A DNA stretch of 33,839 nt from positions 1 to 33,839 of the forward strand of contig JAISDB010000147.1 in assembly GCA_031265155.1 (NCBI GenBank), read 5' to 3'. Shown one piece after another: positions 1-6,746 of this stretch (the stretch's first letter is position 1; each line of letters begins with the position of its first letter). The translations under genes were made by a program, and so were the position numbers. This DNA comes from Prevotellaceae bacterium (GTDB taxonomy: Bacteria; Bacteroidota; Bacteroidia; Bacteroidales; UBA932). Below the pieces are notes generated by a model. The model was not told the DNA's origin. It did not search any database and saw only the letters and a list, made by a program, of their open reading frames with translations.

Positions 1-249
1 GCAAGGGCGAAGTTTCAGAACGCCGAAACCTGCCTGTTAATGCAGGGCTGGATAGACATAGCCAATCCCATGAAGTGTAAGATTTTTAAGAGAAAAGACG
101 AATGGTCGTGGCAGATGGGTGCCTGCCTGATGATGCTGTTACGATGCGAAGCGATTTACATGCTTCGCGACTGGAGAGAATCGAAAGGCGCGCGGATTGA
201 ACATGCCGTTGCCACAGAATTGGGAATTGAGATAATTTATCAGTTATAA
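1..249 (+). CDS. Hypothetical early phage protein, 5' end missing
   Basis: The frame is open from the first base of the window and ends at 249, so the true start lies upstream; an internal ATG at 40 would give 69 residues. The product is small, rich in Trp, Met and Cys, with no motif I recognise. It reads in the same direction as the next six small genes and probably belongs to the early/middle operon of the Mu-like prophage. Function unknown. Confidence 0.55.
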   Translation, partial: ARAKFQNAETCLLMQGWIDIANPMKCKIFKRKDEWSWQMGACLMMLLRCEAIYMLRDWRESKGARIEHAVATELGIEIIYQL

Positions 250-260
250 AGTAGAAAGTT

Positions 261-662
261 ATGATAATGGGATTTAAAGTCAGGTTCAAAGAACCAATAA
301 AACAGGGCGTTAAGATACATTCTGTTCGCGAGGATAAAAAAAGGCGTTGGCGCAATGCCGCTGGTAAGACAATACACATGTCTACTGGCGTAAGAACGAG
401 GCAATACGAATGTTTTAAAAACGATGCGAAGGTCAAATCTGTTCACAGAATTGATATTAAAATATACGAGTCCAAACAAAGCAGGGCTGTTAATATATTT
501 ATTGACGGACGGGCGATATTCGCAACCGAAGTTTACCAGTTCATTCGCAACGATGGATTTGCCAATATAACCGAATTTTTGGACTTTTTCAAAAACGGGC
601 TAATAGATGGAACATTAATACAATGGACTGATTTTGATTACAATAAAACTTCAACATATTAA
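261..662 (+). CDS. ASCH-like phage protein
   Basis: A 133-residue protein. Its N-terminal half has a pattern I associate with small phage ASCH/PUA-like proteins: a KIHSVRED segment near residue 18, an RRW segment, then a TGVRTRQYECF stretch near residue 42. ASCH domains bind RNA or modified nucleotides, but the role of these phage versions is not established. It starts 11 bases after the previous gene ends and is followed by a small coiled-coil gene. The assignment rests on remembered family pattern only; ATG at 267 is an alternative start. Confidence 0.55.
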   Translation: MIMGFKVRFKEPIKQGVKIHSVREDKKRRWRNAAGKTIHMSTGVRTRQYECFKNDAKVKSVHRIDIKIYESKQSRAVNIFIDGRAIFATEVYQFIRNDGFANITEFLDFFKNGLIDGTLIQWTDFDYNKTSTY

Positions 663-677
663 TTAAAATTTAATATT

Positions 678-836
678 ATGGACGAAAAGGATTTAAAAAT
701 AATCAGGCTTGAAGATAAAGTTGAAGATTTGATTTCAATAAATCATGATTTGCAGGAAGAAAATGCAAGGCTCAGGAACTTAATCGACGAGGCATCCGAC
801 AGCTTATATGATGTTTACAGAAATTTAACATATTAA
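678..836 (+). CDS. Small acidic coiled-coil protein (52 aa)
   Basis: ATG at 678 opens a 52-codon frame ending at TAA 834-836, filling the gap between two larger + strand genes. The protein is mostly charged heptad-like sequence (EDKVEDLISINHDLQEENA region) that should form one short coiled coil. The fit between neighbours (15 bases after the upstream stop, 11 before the downstream start) and the clean frame support a real gene. Function unknown. Confidence 0.5.
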   Translation: MDEKDLKIIRLEDKVEDLISINHDLQEENARLRNLIDEASDSLYDVYRNLTY

Positions 837-847
837 ATAAAAATAAA

Positions 848-1513
848 ATGGAAAAGGAAGAAAAAACACAACAGGTAGAAATGACAGCTGCGGAGCAGTT
901 GGAATTTGAAGCATTTAAGACTCAAAGAGAGGCAAAGGAACGCAAGCGGCGCGAGCGCGAGAACCGCGAAGCGTACAAGGCAATAGTGAACGAGGCTATT
1001 GACACGATATTCCCCGAACTGCAAAAGGTCAGCGAAAGTTTGCAGTCGGAAAAGAGCAAGGTTTACGAGGCGTTTCAGCAGGCGCTGGTAATGAAGGCGG
1101 ATGTTTACGGCATCAAGGAGGAGCAGAACAGCAACACGTTCACCAATTCGGCAGGCAACAGACGTATTGTTCTCGGACAGTACACGGTCGACAACTACGA
1201 TGACACGGTGAATGAAGGCATCGCCAAAGTCAAGGAATTTATCGGCTCGCTGGCAAAAGACAGAGAGAGCAGCATGCTGGTAAATGCAATTTTAAAATTG
1301 CTGTCGAAAGACCAGAAAGGCAACCTGAAAGCAAGCCGCGTAATACAGCTTCGGAAGATGGCGGAAGAGAGCGGCAACGAGGCGTTCATCGATGGTGTGC
1401 GCATTATACAGGACGCCTACCGTCCGGCGGTAAGCAAGTATTATGTCCGCGCTGAGTACATGGACGAAAAGCAGCAGTGGAAGAACGTCCCGCTGGGAAT
1501 GACCGAAGCGTAA
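848..1513 (+). CDS. DUF3164 family protein (Mu-like phage early region)
   Basis: A 221-residue protein with a long charged helical N-terminus (Glu/Lys/Arg-rich, residues 1-75) and a C-terminal half matching the DUF3164 layout: a DQKGNLKASRVIQLRKM segment near residue 157, then a VSKYYVRAEYMDEKQQW segment close to the end. DUF3164 proteins are common in the early-middle region of Mu-like prophages; their biochemical role is unknown. This is one of the best single markers that the element is a transposable phage. Confidence 0.75.
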   Translation: MEKEEKTQQVEMTAAEQLEFEAFKTQREAKERKRRERENREAYKAIVNEAIDTIFPELQKVSESLQSEKSKVYEAFQQALVMKADVYGIKEEQNSNTFTNSAGNRRIVLGQYTVDNYDDTVNEGIAKVKEFIGSLAKDRESSMLVNAILKLLSKDQKGNLKASRVIQLRKMAEESGNEAFIDGVRIIQDAYRPAVSKYYVRAEYMDEKQQWKNVPLGMTEA

Positions 1514-1548
1514 ATTAATTGATAATTGACAATTAATAATTAAGAGTT

Positions 1549-1797
1549 ATGTACGAAGTTCATATTACGGTAAGTGCAGCGGATCCCGAACATCCCAATG
1601 CGCGCTATAAAAAAACGTATTACAAAGGAGTTTTCTTTGAAAAAGCCGGCAGTAAAATGCCTGCCGAGAAGGTTAAAAAATATGTGGTTGATAAAATACA
1701 GTCTGATGCAAGCGAGAAAAATAAAGAACTTACAATTGCTACTGCATGTACGCTCGTGAAGAAAGCGAGGGTTGATTTTATATTCAAAGAAGATTGA
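1549..1797 (+). CDS. Hypothetical small phage protein (82 aa)
   Basis: An 82-residue protein starting at ATG 1549 after an AT-rich spacer (1517-1545) made of repeated AATTAATAATT-like units. It is Lys-rich with alternating beta-type and helical stretches and no recognised motif. It sits between DUF3164 and a small membrane protein in the early operon. Function unknown. Confidence 0.55.
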   Translation: MYEVHITVSAADPEHPNARYKKTYYKGVFFEKAGSKMPAEKVKKYVVDKIQSDASEKNKELTIATACTLVKKARVDFIFKED

Positions 1798-1802
1798 GAA
1801 TT

Positions 1803-2108
1803 ATGAAAACAAAAGAAATATTTAGACTGTTAAAAATGATATGGATACCAATAACCATTTGTGTTATTGCATTTGGCGTTGTGATTTTCATTTTGCTTCA
1901 ACTGGCTGCTACGGCTTATTTGTTTATCATTTCAATTACGGCGTTGATTTTATCTGTTCTTGCGCTTCAAAAATGTCGTAAATATTCTCGCTTGGAGCAT
2001 ATTAATTACGAAAATTATAAAGAATTAAGAGACAGGATAGGGGATTTAGAAGACCGTGAGTTTTTAGGATATAAAAAGAAAAGCAATGAAAATCGAAATC
2101 AGGAATAA
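1803..2108 (+). CDS. Small membrane protein, two TM helices
   Basis: ATG at 1803 gives 101 residues; an in-frame TTG at 1794 overlapping the previous stop is less likely. Two adjacent hydrophobic segments (about residues 14-35 and 38-58, IWIPITICVIAFGVVIFILL then a second run) form a hairpin, followed by a basic, then charged cytoplasmic-type tail with likely coiled-coil character. This architecture occurs in phage inner-membrane accessory proteins (superinfection exclusion, holin-like), but I cannot choose among them. Its last 23 bases overlap the next gene. Confidence 0.55.
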   Translation: MKTKEIFRLLKMIWIPITICVIAFGVVIFILLQLAATAYLFIISITALILSVLALQKCRKYSRLEHINYENYKELRDRIGDLEDREFLGYKKKSNENRNQE

Positions 2109-2280
2109 GAAATCGGAAGGGCGCACGAGCGTTGAGGAGTTCATGCAATTGAGGCAGGAACTTGCCCGCGCGCTCGCCGACTATCTTATTTCTAACGACC
2201 TTGTAGAATTTGAATTTAAGCGGGGCGACCTGATCGTAACGATTGATGTGAATGTAAAGAAGAAAGAAGATACAGGATAA
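2086..2280 (+). CDS. Hypothetical small phage protein (64 aa)
   Basis: ATG at 2086 lies inside the 3' end of the membrane-protein gene (23-base overlap), which suggests translational coupling. The 64 residues begin with a basic strand, then a helix (VEEFMQLRQELARALADYL), then a beta strand pair (EFEFKRGDLIVTIDVNVKK). No family recognised. The stop is directly followed by the next ATG at 2281. Confidence 0.55.
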   Translation: MKIEIRNKKSEGRTSVEEFMQLRQELARALADYLISNDLVEFEFKRGDLIVTIDVNVKKKEDTG

Positions 2281-2451
2281 ATGACAACAAAAAATACGAC
2301 AGAACGCGCAAGAATTGTGCAACGGATAGTTGCCCAGCATTACGAGGCGGGAAATCAAGCAAAAAGCAAAATGCAGATTTATCGCAACGTGATACGCAAG
2401 CTGTATCCAATCAGCGAAAGCACGTTTTGGCGATATTTAAAGATTAAGTGA
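2281..2451 (+). CDS. Small phage protein, probable helix-turn-helix-like (56 aa)
   Basis: ATG at 2281 follows the previous stop without a gap and the frame ends at TGA 2449-2451. The 56-residue product has an IVQRIVAQHYEAGNQ stretch, then a Tyr-Arg-Asn segment and the C-terminal motif YPISESTFWRYLKIK. A compact basic helical protein ending in a Ser-Glu-Ser-Thr-Phe-Trp-Arg-Tyr-Leu motif is typical of the last early gene in Bacteroidetes Mu-like phages and resembles a recognition helix, so DNA binding is an inference. A terminator follows 17 bases later. Confidence 0.5.
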   Translation: MTTKNTTERARIVQRIVAQHYEAGNQAKSKMQIYRNVIRKLYPISESTFWRYLKIK

Positions 2452-2467
2452 ATAAACAGTTTATTAG

Positions 2468-2491
2468 AAAAGCCGCTGAAAAGCGGCTTTT
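2468..2491. terminator. Bidirectional intrinsic terminator between early and head arms
   Basis: A perfect 10-bp stem (AAAAGCCGCT, 2468-2477; AGCGGCTTTT, 2482-2491) with loop GAAA. There are A/T runs on both sides, so it can stop the + strand early operon (stop 2451) and the - strand head operon (stop 2497). Confidence 0.85.
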
Positions 2492-2496
2492 CCCAT

Positions 2497-2997
2497 TTAA
2501 ATAATTTTCATTGTAATAGTTTGCTGCAAGGCTTCGGGCTGTTCAAAAATTTCGAGACAGGCGGTTATAAACTGCAAATTGCGAACGCGCAAGCCTGTTT
2601 TGTTATTATTGAACGATGCCGCCGCGCGGCGCAGCAGCGGCTGGCAGTACCCGCCATCGGGAACCCAGCCCTGCAGGGCGTTTACAAGTTTATTTTCCAT
2701 TTCAAAAAATTGCAGGGCATCCTCGCGCACTTCGAGCGGAGCATCTTCGTAGGATTGCGAAAACGGCGCAAACAGAAGCCGCAGGGCAACTGTCGCTTCG
2801 GCGCTTTGGTTTACGTTTCCGATTTCGGAATATACTGTTGAGGGAAAGTCAATAAGAACGGCAGGAAAAGCCACATTTGGCGCCCATTCATCGAACACGT
2901 CCTGCCCGAAGTCCTGTTCTATCCATTCAATTTCGGGAACCGCCTCTTTTATGCGGCTCTGCATGTCTAAATAAAGTTTTGAAAAAAATGATTCCAT
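2497..2997 (-). CDS. Tail terminator/connector-like phage protein
   Basis: A 166-residue protein, last gene of the leftward head operon, three bases after the gpG-like gene. The layout (N-terminal helix, then AVLIDFPS, ATVALRLLFA strands, then a helix and final strands) resembles the small alpha/beta tail-terminator or neck proteins that follow gpG-type genes in Mu-like phages. No signature residue proves it, so the role is inferred mainly from position. Confidence 0.5.
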   Translation of the reverse strand: MESFFSKLYLDMQSRIKEAVPEIEWIEQDFGQDVFDEWAPNVAFPAVLIDFPSTVYSEIGNVNQSAEATVALRLLFAPFSQSYEDAPLEVREDALQFFEMENKLVNALQGWVPDGGYCQPLLRRAAASFNNNKTGLRVRNLQFITACLEIFEQPEALQQTITMKII

Positions 2998-3000
2998 TGT

Positions 3001-3504
3001 TTATGATTTAAGATTTAATATTCTTGATAATTCTTTTTCTACGGTTTGCTGCACAGTCTTATTGAGTTCCGCACTTTCGCCCATGAATTGGCGTTTAGGC
3101 ATGCGAAATCCTTTGCCGCGTCCCGCGCGTAAGCCTTCGTTGTGTACTGCTGCATATTCCACAGGATTATATATTCTTACGCCTGCGCGTATTGGAGTGT
3201 AATAAATACTGTCGCGCAAATGATTTTTATCACTCAACAGGGTTTTATACTGCATACTTGCAGGTTTTCTGCGGCGTTGCACAAGTTTGCCTTTCGAGCG
3301 GCGGCGCGGAATGTTTTTTACAAGCAGACGCTTTGCGGGCTTCCATGCATGCAAGCCGTTGTTTACAAATCCGCTCTTGCGAAAATTATCCTGAAAGTGA
3401 GCCTTTGCCAATGCTCCGACTTTCACCGGCAGCACGCGGCTTATGCAGTTTTCCAGTTCGCGCTGCGCCTGCTGCAATCTTTTTATAAATTCATCTCCTG
3501 TCAT
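3001..3504 (-). CDS. Phage virion morphogenesis protein (Mu gpG-like)
   Basis: A 167-residue basic protein. The N-terminal part (FIKRLQQAQRELENCISRVLPVKVGALAKAHFQDNFRKSGF) and the central part with Trp, Arg-rich loop and a YAAVHNEG segment match the virion-morphogenesis/tail-completion family found after the MuF gene in Mu-like phages. Such proteins act in head-tail joining. Its start is separated from the MuF toxin stop by 136 bases that hold a small-RNA gene on the other strand. Confidence 0.65.
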   Translation of the reverse strand: MTGDEFIKRLQQAQRELENCISRVLPVKVGALAKAHFQDNFRKSGFVNNGLHAWKPAKRLLVKNIPRRRSKGKLVQRRRKPASMQYKTLLSDKNHLRDSIYYTPIRAGVRIYNPVEYAAVHNEGLRAGRGKGFRMPKRQFMGESAELNKTVQQTVEKELSRILNLKS

Positions 3505-3520
3505 TTTTTTACTGTTTTTT

Positions 3521-3536
3521 TATCATTTAAATGATA
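3521..3536. promoter_or_regulatory. 16-bp perfect palindrome upstream of the sRNA promoter
   Basis: TATCATTTAAATGATA reads the same on both strands. It lies 4 bases before the -33 box of the + strand promoter at 3541 and 16 bases upstream of the start codon of the leftward gpG-like gene, so it could be a dimeric-repressor operator for either. AT-rich palindromes can arise by chance. Confidence 0.35.
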
Positions 3537-3540
3537 TTTT

Positions 3541-3571
3541 TTTGCTGTTTAAAAACTATTTTATATCTTTG
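3541..3571 (+). promoter_or_regulatory. Bacteroidetes-type promoter for a small RNA
   Basis: TTTG (3541-3544), 19-base spacer, TATCTTTG (3564-3571): a full match to the Bacteroidetes -33/-7 consensus (TTTG ... TAnnTTTG). It points rightward, against the surrounding leftward head operon. Expected transcription start is about 3577-3580. Confidence 0.7.
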
Positions 3572-3576
3572 CGGTG

Positions 3577-3650
3577 CAGTTCAAAAGAACTGAAGTGCGA
3601 TTCTACGGATTCGTGCCCCGCAAGAGGAGGTTATGCCTCCTTATTGCTTT
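3577..3650 (+). ncRNA. Candidate small RNA in the immunity slot of the MuF toxin
   Basis: Starting at the predicted start site there is a hairpin CAGTTC-AAAA-GAACTG (3577-3592), then a GC-richer section, then a hairpin AGGAGG-TTATG-CCTCCT (about 3625-3641) followed by TTATTGCTTTTT, which resembles a terminator. With the consensus promoter at 3541 this makes a complete small transcription unit of about 75 nt with no good ORF. It lies between the toxin stop (3641) and the next gene and its 3' end overlaps the toxin stop region antisense. I recognise no Rfam family. Confidence 0.5.
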
Positions 3651-4504
3651 TTATATAAAAGCCTTATCTTTCCTTTTTCATATAGCCAAACCTCTTCAAT
3701 TGCCTGTCCTTTTTTAATTCTGTCGTATATCAGTTTTTTAATATATCTGTCGGATGCGCCCTTTGTGTTATTTATAATTAACCTGTCAGACTGTGCCAAC
3801 CCTCTTTTAAGCATATTACTTAATTTTTCCTTTTTGAACGGCGGTTTAAACCCTTCAACTTCATAAAATTTACCATCAATCAATAAATCAGGACATTTAT
3901 TTGCATATTTTGTTTCCGTAAGGCTACCATATATTTTTTTGTATTCGTTAGATTTAAAATGTAATATTGGCACTGCTTTTACCTGTTTACCCATTCGTGC
4001 AAATTCAACGCCTGTATTTTTTATTGCTGTGTAATCGTTCTGTTTTTTATCAACTCCTGTATGAATACTGAATTTTCCACCGTTGTTAAATTCTTTTTTC
4101 ATTATAAAATTTTCGTTATTACTTAATTTTTTCATAAGGTTTTCCACCGCCTGTTTTGCTCCGCCGTATGCTTTCTGCTCGTAGGCATTTTTGCTGCCGA
4201 ACAGTTTTGCGTCCCGTCCGGGATTGTTTTCGAGTCCGGGCATTGGCTTGTTTTTGGGATTTTTCAATATATCCTGCTTTGGCGGCTTCAGGTCTTTATC
4301 GTTGGAGCTCAGGCTGCACTTGCAGTTCCATCGGTCGCCGGGCTTGTGCGAGTTCCAAAAGGGATCGTCAACAGGAAGCACCGTACCCCAAAAACCGATG
4401 TGGTCTTCGCCGGGCGTTGCGCTCGTTGAGGGCATCCATTCGAGATTAGGCAATACATCCTTTTCGGCTTCAAACTGGTTTCCAGTCGGCAGCCCTGTGA
4501 GCAC
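3641..4504 (-). CDS. MuF head-morphogenesis protein, C-terminal part with CdiA-CT-like tRNase toxin
   Basis: Read from GTG 4504, 287 residues. Residues about 9-70 are the end of the Mu gpF/SPP1 gp7 minor head domain (FEAEKDVLPNLEWMPSTSAT, then DPFWNSHKPGDRWNCKCSL). After a linker with the NPGRDAKLF motif, residues about 130-287 look like a BECR-fold tRNA nuclease of the CdiA-CT type: CPDLLIDGKFYEVEG, then a helix (LSNMLKRGLAQSDRLIINN) and a final strand pair ending at the stop. MuF proteins with C-terminal polymorphic toxins are known in temperate phages. The toxin half is visibly more AT-rich than the MuF half (change near 4140). The N-terminal half of MuF is in another frame (4470-4928), so the gene is shifted. 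No protein immunity gene follows. Confidence 0.7.
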   Translation of the reverse strand: MLTGLPTGNQFEAEKDVLPNLEWMPSTSATPGEDHIGFWGTVLPVDDPFWNSHKPGDRWNCKCSLSSNDKDLKPPKQDILKNPKNKPMPGLENNPGRDAKLFGSKNAYEQKAYGGAKQAVENLMKKLSNNENFIMKKEFNNGGKFSIHTGVDKKQNDYTAIKNTGVEFARMGKQVKAVPILHFKSNEYKKIYGSLTETKYANKCPDLLIDGKFYEVEGFKPPFKKEKLSNMLKRGLAQSDRLIINNTKGASDRYIKKLIYDRIKKGQAIEEVWLYEKGKIRLLYKKQ

Positions 4505-4928
4505 GAATAACGGCTGTATTGTATTCCGTTTTGAGCCACGCGCGCACGTAATGGCTGCGAATGTTTTCAGTATCTTTTACGAAGCGTGAAAACGGTTTTA
4601 GTTTGCCGTTTTCGTCAACCAGCTGCCTTGCCATGTCGTTTTGCATTCTATGCGCTCTGAAAGCAGAGAATACAGCATTGTTGTATTTCAGGGCATTGAT
4701 AAAGTCGTGTTCGGGCATGCGCTTTGCCATCTGCAAGCCTTCGGCTGTTGCAAGGTTAAACGTGTCGAGCGTGGCGAGGAGCAGGTTTTCGTCAATATCA
4801 TTTTTCACGTCCAGCCCGTCATAAATATTTTTGAGCGCCTTCGCTATGATTTCGGGCGTAAATGCAAAACCTGCGTCGGCGACAAGGTCGCTGACCGGGG
4901 CATCGCCGGCGCCATAGTAAGCGTTATT
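4470..4928 (-). CDS. MuF head-morphogenesis protein (Mu gpF-like), N-terminal part
   Basis: About 152 codons in one frame from the portal stop to TGA 4470-4472: first NNAYYGAGDAP, then a helical domain ending YVRAWLKTEYNTAVIRAHRAADW, the usual core of MuF/gp30 proteins. The expected continuation (QFEAEKDVLPN) is in the next frame, so one base too many at 4478-4481 splits the protein. Odd start: no ATG, GTG or TTG exists in this frame between an upstream TGA and GTG 4808, which is too late for the domain. The frame lies -1 to the portal frame. Either a start codon was lost, or it is made as an extension of the portal protein by frameshifting. Confidence 0.6.
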   Translation of the reverse strand, partial: NNAYYGAGDAPVSDLVADAGFAFTPEIIAKALKNIYDGLDVKNDIDENLLLATLDTFNLATAEGLQMAKRMPEHDFINALKYNNAVFSAFRAHRMQNDMARQLVDENGKLKPFSRFVKDTENIRSHYVRAWLKTEYNTAVIRAHRAADWKPV

Positions 4929-6217
4929 TAAAAATCTTCGGAAGCCCCGTTTTTCGGGGCGCGAGCGAAAAAATCGGCAAGGCGGTCAAACAGTTTTTTC
5001 CTTGCGCCTTTCGGCTCGTCGGGTTCTTTCGGCTCATCGTCCCGGCTGTTTCCCCGCATTGCCTCGATTGCCGCCTGCCTGTCGGCTTCCTGCCGGGCTT
5101 TGAGTTCATCGTAATTGTCGGGCTTGGGAACGCCGTAAGTTTCGTAGTAGTAATCGTCGCCAATGGGAACCCTGCCCGAAACGAAGGTATCAATCTGAAC
5201 GCGCTTAATCAGATTATCAAGGTCTATTTCAAACTCAAATTCAAACGATCCGCCTTCGACAGGAAAGCCGTAGGATTTGAGTATGTTCAAAAACCATTTT
5301 TCGTTCAGGGTATTTTGAACAAATGCGATATCCGACTTTGTGATTTCGAGTTGCTGCTTGCTCTGTTCGACACTTTGCGCATATCCCGAACTGCTGCTTG
5401 ACGTGGTTGTTTCGGTATTGCCCAGAATGGCAATAGACATTTCGGCATTGCAGTTTTTAATCAGCCGTTCCTGCAATTCGCCTGTGCCGTTGCTTGTTTT
5501 GCCATCGAGCATTTCAAACTTCGCCTGCTTCGGTATCATCATGGCAAGCGAGCCGCCCGATTCGTTGAGTATTTTTCGCAAATCTTCCTTTGTTTTGGTA
5601 TCGTAGGCATCGTAGTATATGATTCTCACGGGCTGCCCGAAAATTTCAACGTACTGCGCAAAATCGCCAAAGCCCGAACGTTTATAAAGGGCGTACATCG
5701 AGCATTTGAGCAGCAGTCCCAAATCGTTTTTTCTGCCGACAGTCCATACATAAGGCAGTTCGTCAATGGAAATTCCGCTGTAGTCGTACTGCGATTTGAG
5801 AATCATATTTTTTTCCATGCTGATATGTTTTCGGGGAACTTCTTCAAAGTCAAATTCTTTGCCTACAACAAACTCAATTCCCGACACGCCCCAAAACTTT
5901 GATTCGATAACAAGTTCAACAAGCCGGTTGAACTTATTTGAATAGATAAGGCTGTCGAAAGCGTCAATTTTGCGTTTGTTTTTATCTACGAACTGAATGC
6001 TTTTATTTAACACAAAATCCTTGCGCTTCTGTAAAATTCCTGCAAGATGTCCGTCGATAGTCGCAATATCGTGATACAGGTCGTAAAGCTGCACGCGGCT
6101 CGGCGTGTAAATACTTTCGGCGCGTTCCATTGCCGACTTCAGTTTTGCAATATCTTTTCGATTTCTGTCGGGAGCAACAAGCGTTAAATCGTTGATTATT
6201 ATTTTTTGATTTTTCAT
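4928..6217 (-). CDS. Portal protein, DUF935 family (Mu gp29-like)
   Basis: I chose ATG 6217 (MKNQKIIINDLTLVAP), which gives 429 residues; a longer open frame reaches 6406 but would overlap the previous gene in a non-coding-looking stretch. Features of DUF935 portals: RVQLYDLYHDIATIDGHLAGILQKRK near residue 37, KFWGVSGIEF, GDFAQYVEIFGQPVRI, a Ser/Thr-rich NTETTTSSSSSGYAQ segment, and a C-terminal helical tail rich in Ala/Glu/Arg. The portal is the dodecameric ring through which DNA enters the head; the terminase gene lies upstream and MuF directly follows, the standard Mu order. Confidence 0.8.
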   Translation of the reverse strand: MKNQKIIINDLTLVAPDRNRKDIAKLKSAMERAESIYTPSRVQLYDLYHDIATIDGHLAGILQKRKDFVLNKSIQFVDKNKRKIDAFDSLIYSNKFNRLVELVIESKFWGVSGIEFVVGKEFDFEEVPRKHISMEKNMILKSQYDYSGISIDELPYVWTVGRKNDLGLLLKCSMYALYKRSGFGDFAQYVEIFGQPVRIIYYDAYDTKTKEDLRKILNESGGSLAMMIPKQAKFEMLDGKTSNGTGELQERLIKNCNAEMSIAILGNTETTTSSSSSGYAQSVEQSKQQLEITKSDIAFVQNTLNEKWFLNILKSYGFPVEGGSFEFEFEIDLDNLIKRVQIDTFVSGRVPIGDDYYYETYGVPKPDNYDELKARQEADRQAAIEAMRGNSRDDEPKEPDEPKGARKKLFDRLADFFARAPKNGASEDF

Positions 6218-6236
6218 GTTTTTTAAAATTATATCA

Positions 6237-6680
6237 TTAAAAGAAATTATTCTGTTTAGGCAGTGAGTTCCAGTATACATCGGAATTTGCGCCGCCATCC
6301 TGACTTTCATCGTCCGGCCTGTAGGGTAAGTCGGGATTGACGTTTCCCGCCTGCAAGTCTTTGAGCCAGTCGAGAGCGTCTTCGTAATCGGCGCGGAATA
6401 ACTCAATCTTTACATTTGGATTGGACAGGCGCACGAGATAATACGAGGCGATTATTTTGACTATCTTTTTTATCAGTTCCACGTCGCTGCCGTTGAATGC
6501 AGGCTGTGTTTCGGCTGTTCCGAATATTGCGCTGCAATCGTATTTGCTCATGTACGAGCGCACAAGGCTTTCGGCTGCGAGGATTTGCAACTCGGCAGCC
6601 TCGTTGTCGTTGCGCGTTATTCTTTGTATTGTTTCGGGATAAAGGCTCGTTTTTCCCAGTTCCTCAATTGTTACTAACAT
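6237..6680 (-). CDS. DUF1320 / Mu gp36-like protein
   Basis: A 147-residue protein with the DUF1320 pattern: an N-terminal LVTIEEL, a helix EAAELQILAAESLVRSYMS followed by YDCSAIFG, then VKIIASYYLVRLSNPN and RADYEDALDWLKDLQAGNVNPDLP. Mu gp36 family members are head-tail connector or neck components. The last 40 residues are polar and variable. It lies between large terminase and portal, 19 bases before the chosen portal start. Confidence 0.75.
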   Translation of the reverse strand: MLVTIEELGKTSLYPETIQRITRNDNEAAELQILAAESLVRSYMSKYDCSAIFGTAETQPAFNGSDVELIKKIVKIIASYYLVRLSNPNVKIELFRADYEDALDWLKDLQAGNVNPDLPYRPDDESQDGGANSDVYWNSLPKQNNFF

Positions 6681-6699
6681 ATTTTTGGATTTAAAGATT

Positions 6700-6746
6700 T
6701 TTAATTATTAATTATTAATTATTAATTGTTAATTGTTAATTATTAA
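6700..6746. repeat. AT-rich spacer of TTAATTATTAATTA-like units
   Basis: Tandem 7-8 base units (TTAATTA, TTAATTG) fill the space between the gp36-like gene and the terminase stop. Similar shorter spacers occur at 1517-1545, 10789-10812 and 23068-23096. They hold no ORF and no clear promoter. Confidence 0.6.

Noticed and set aside
3633..3866. 77-residue + strand frame after the sRNA promoter
   Set aside because: Antisense to the toxin gene, Ser/Leu/Phe-rich; its start overlaps the sRNA terminator hairpin, so an RNA gene is more likely than a protein.
4924..5193. 89-residue - strand frame overlapping the portal 3' end
   Set aside because: Pro/Lys/Thr-rich shadow of the portal gene, no domain.
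6218..6406. N-terminal extension of the portal ORF up to 6406
   Set aside because: Overlaps the gp36-like gene and has low-quality Thr/Pro-rich sequence; ATG 6217 matches the family start better.
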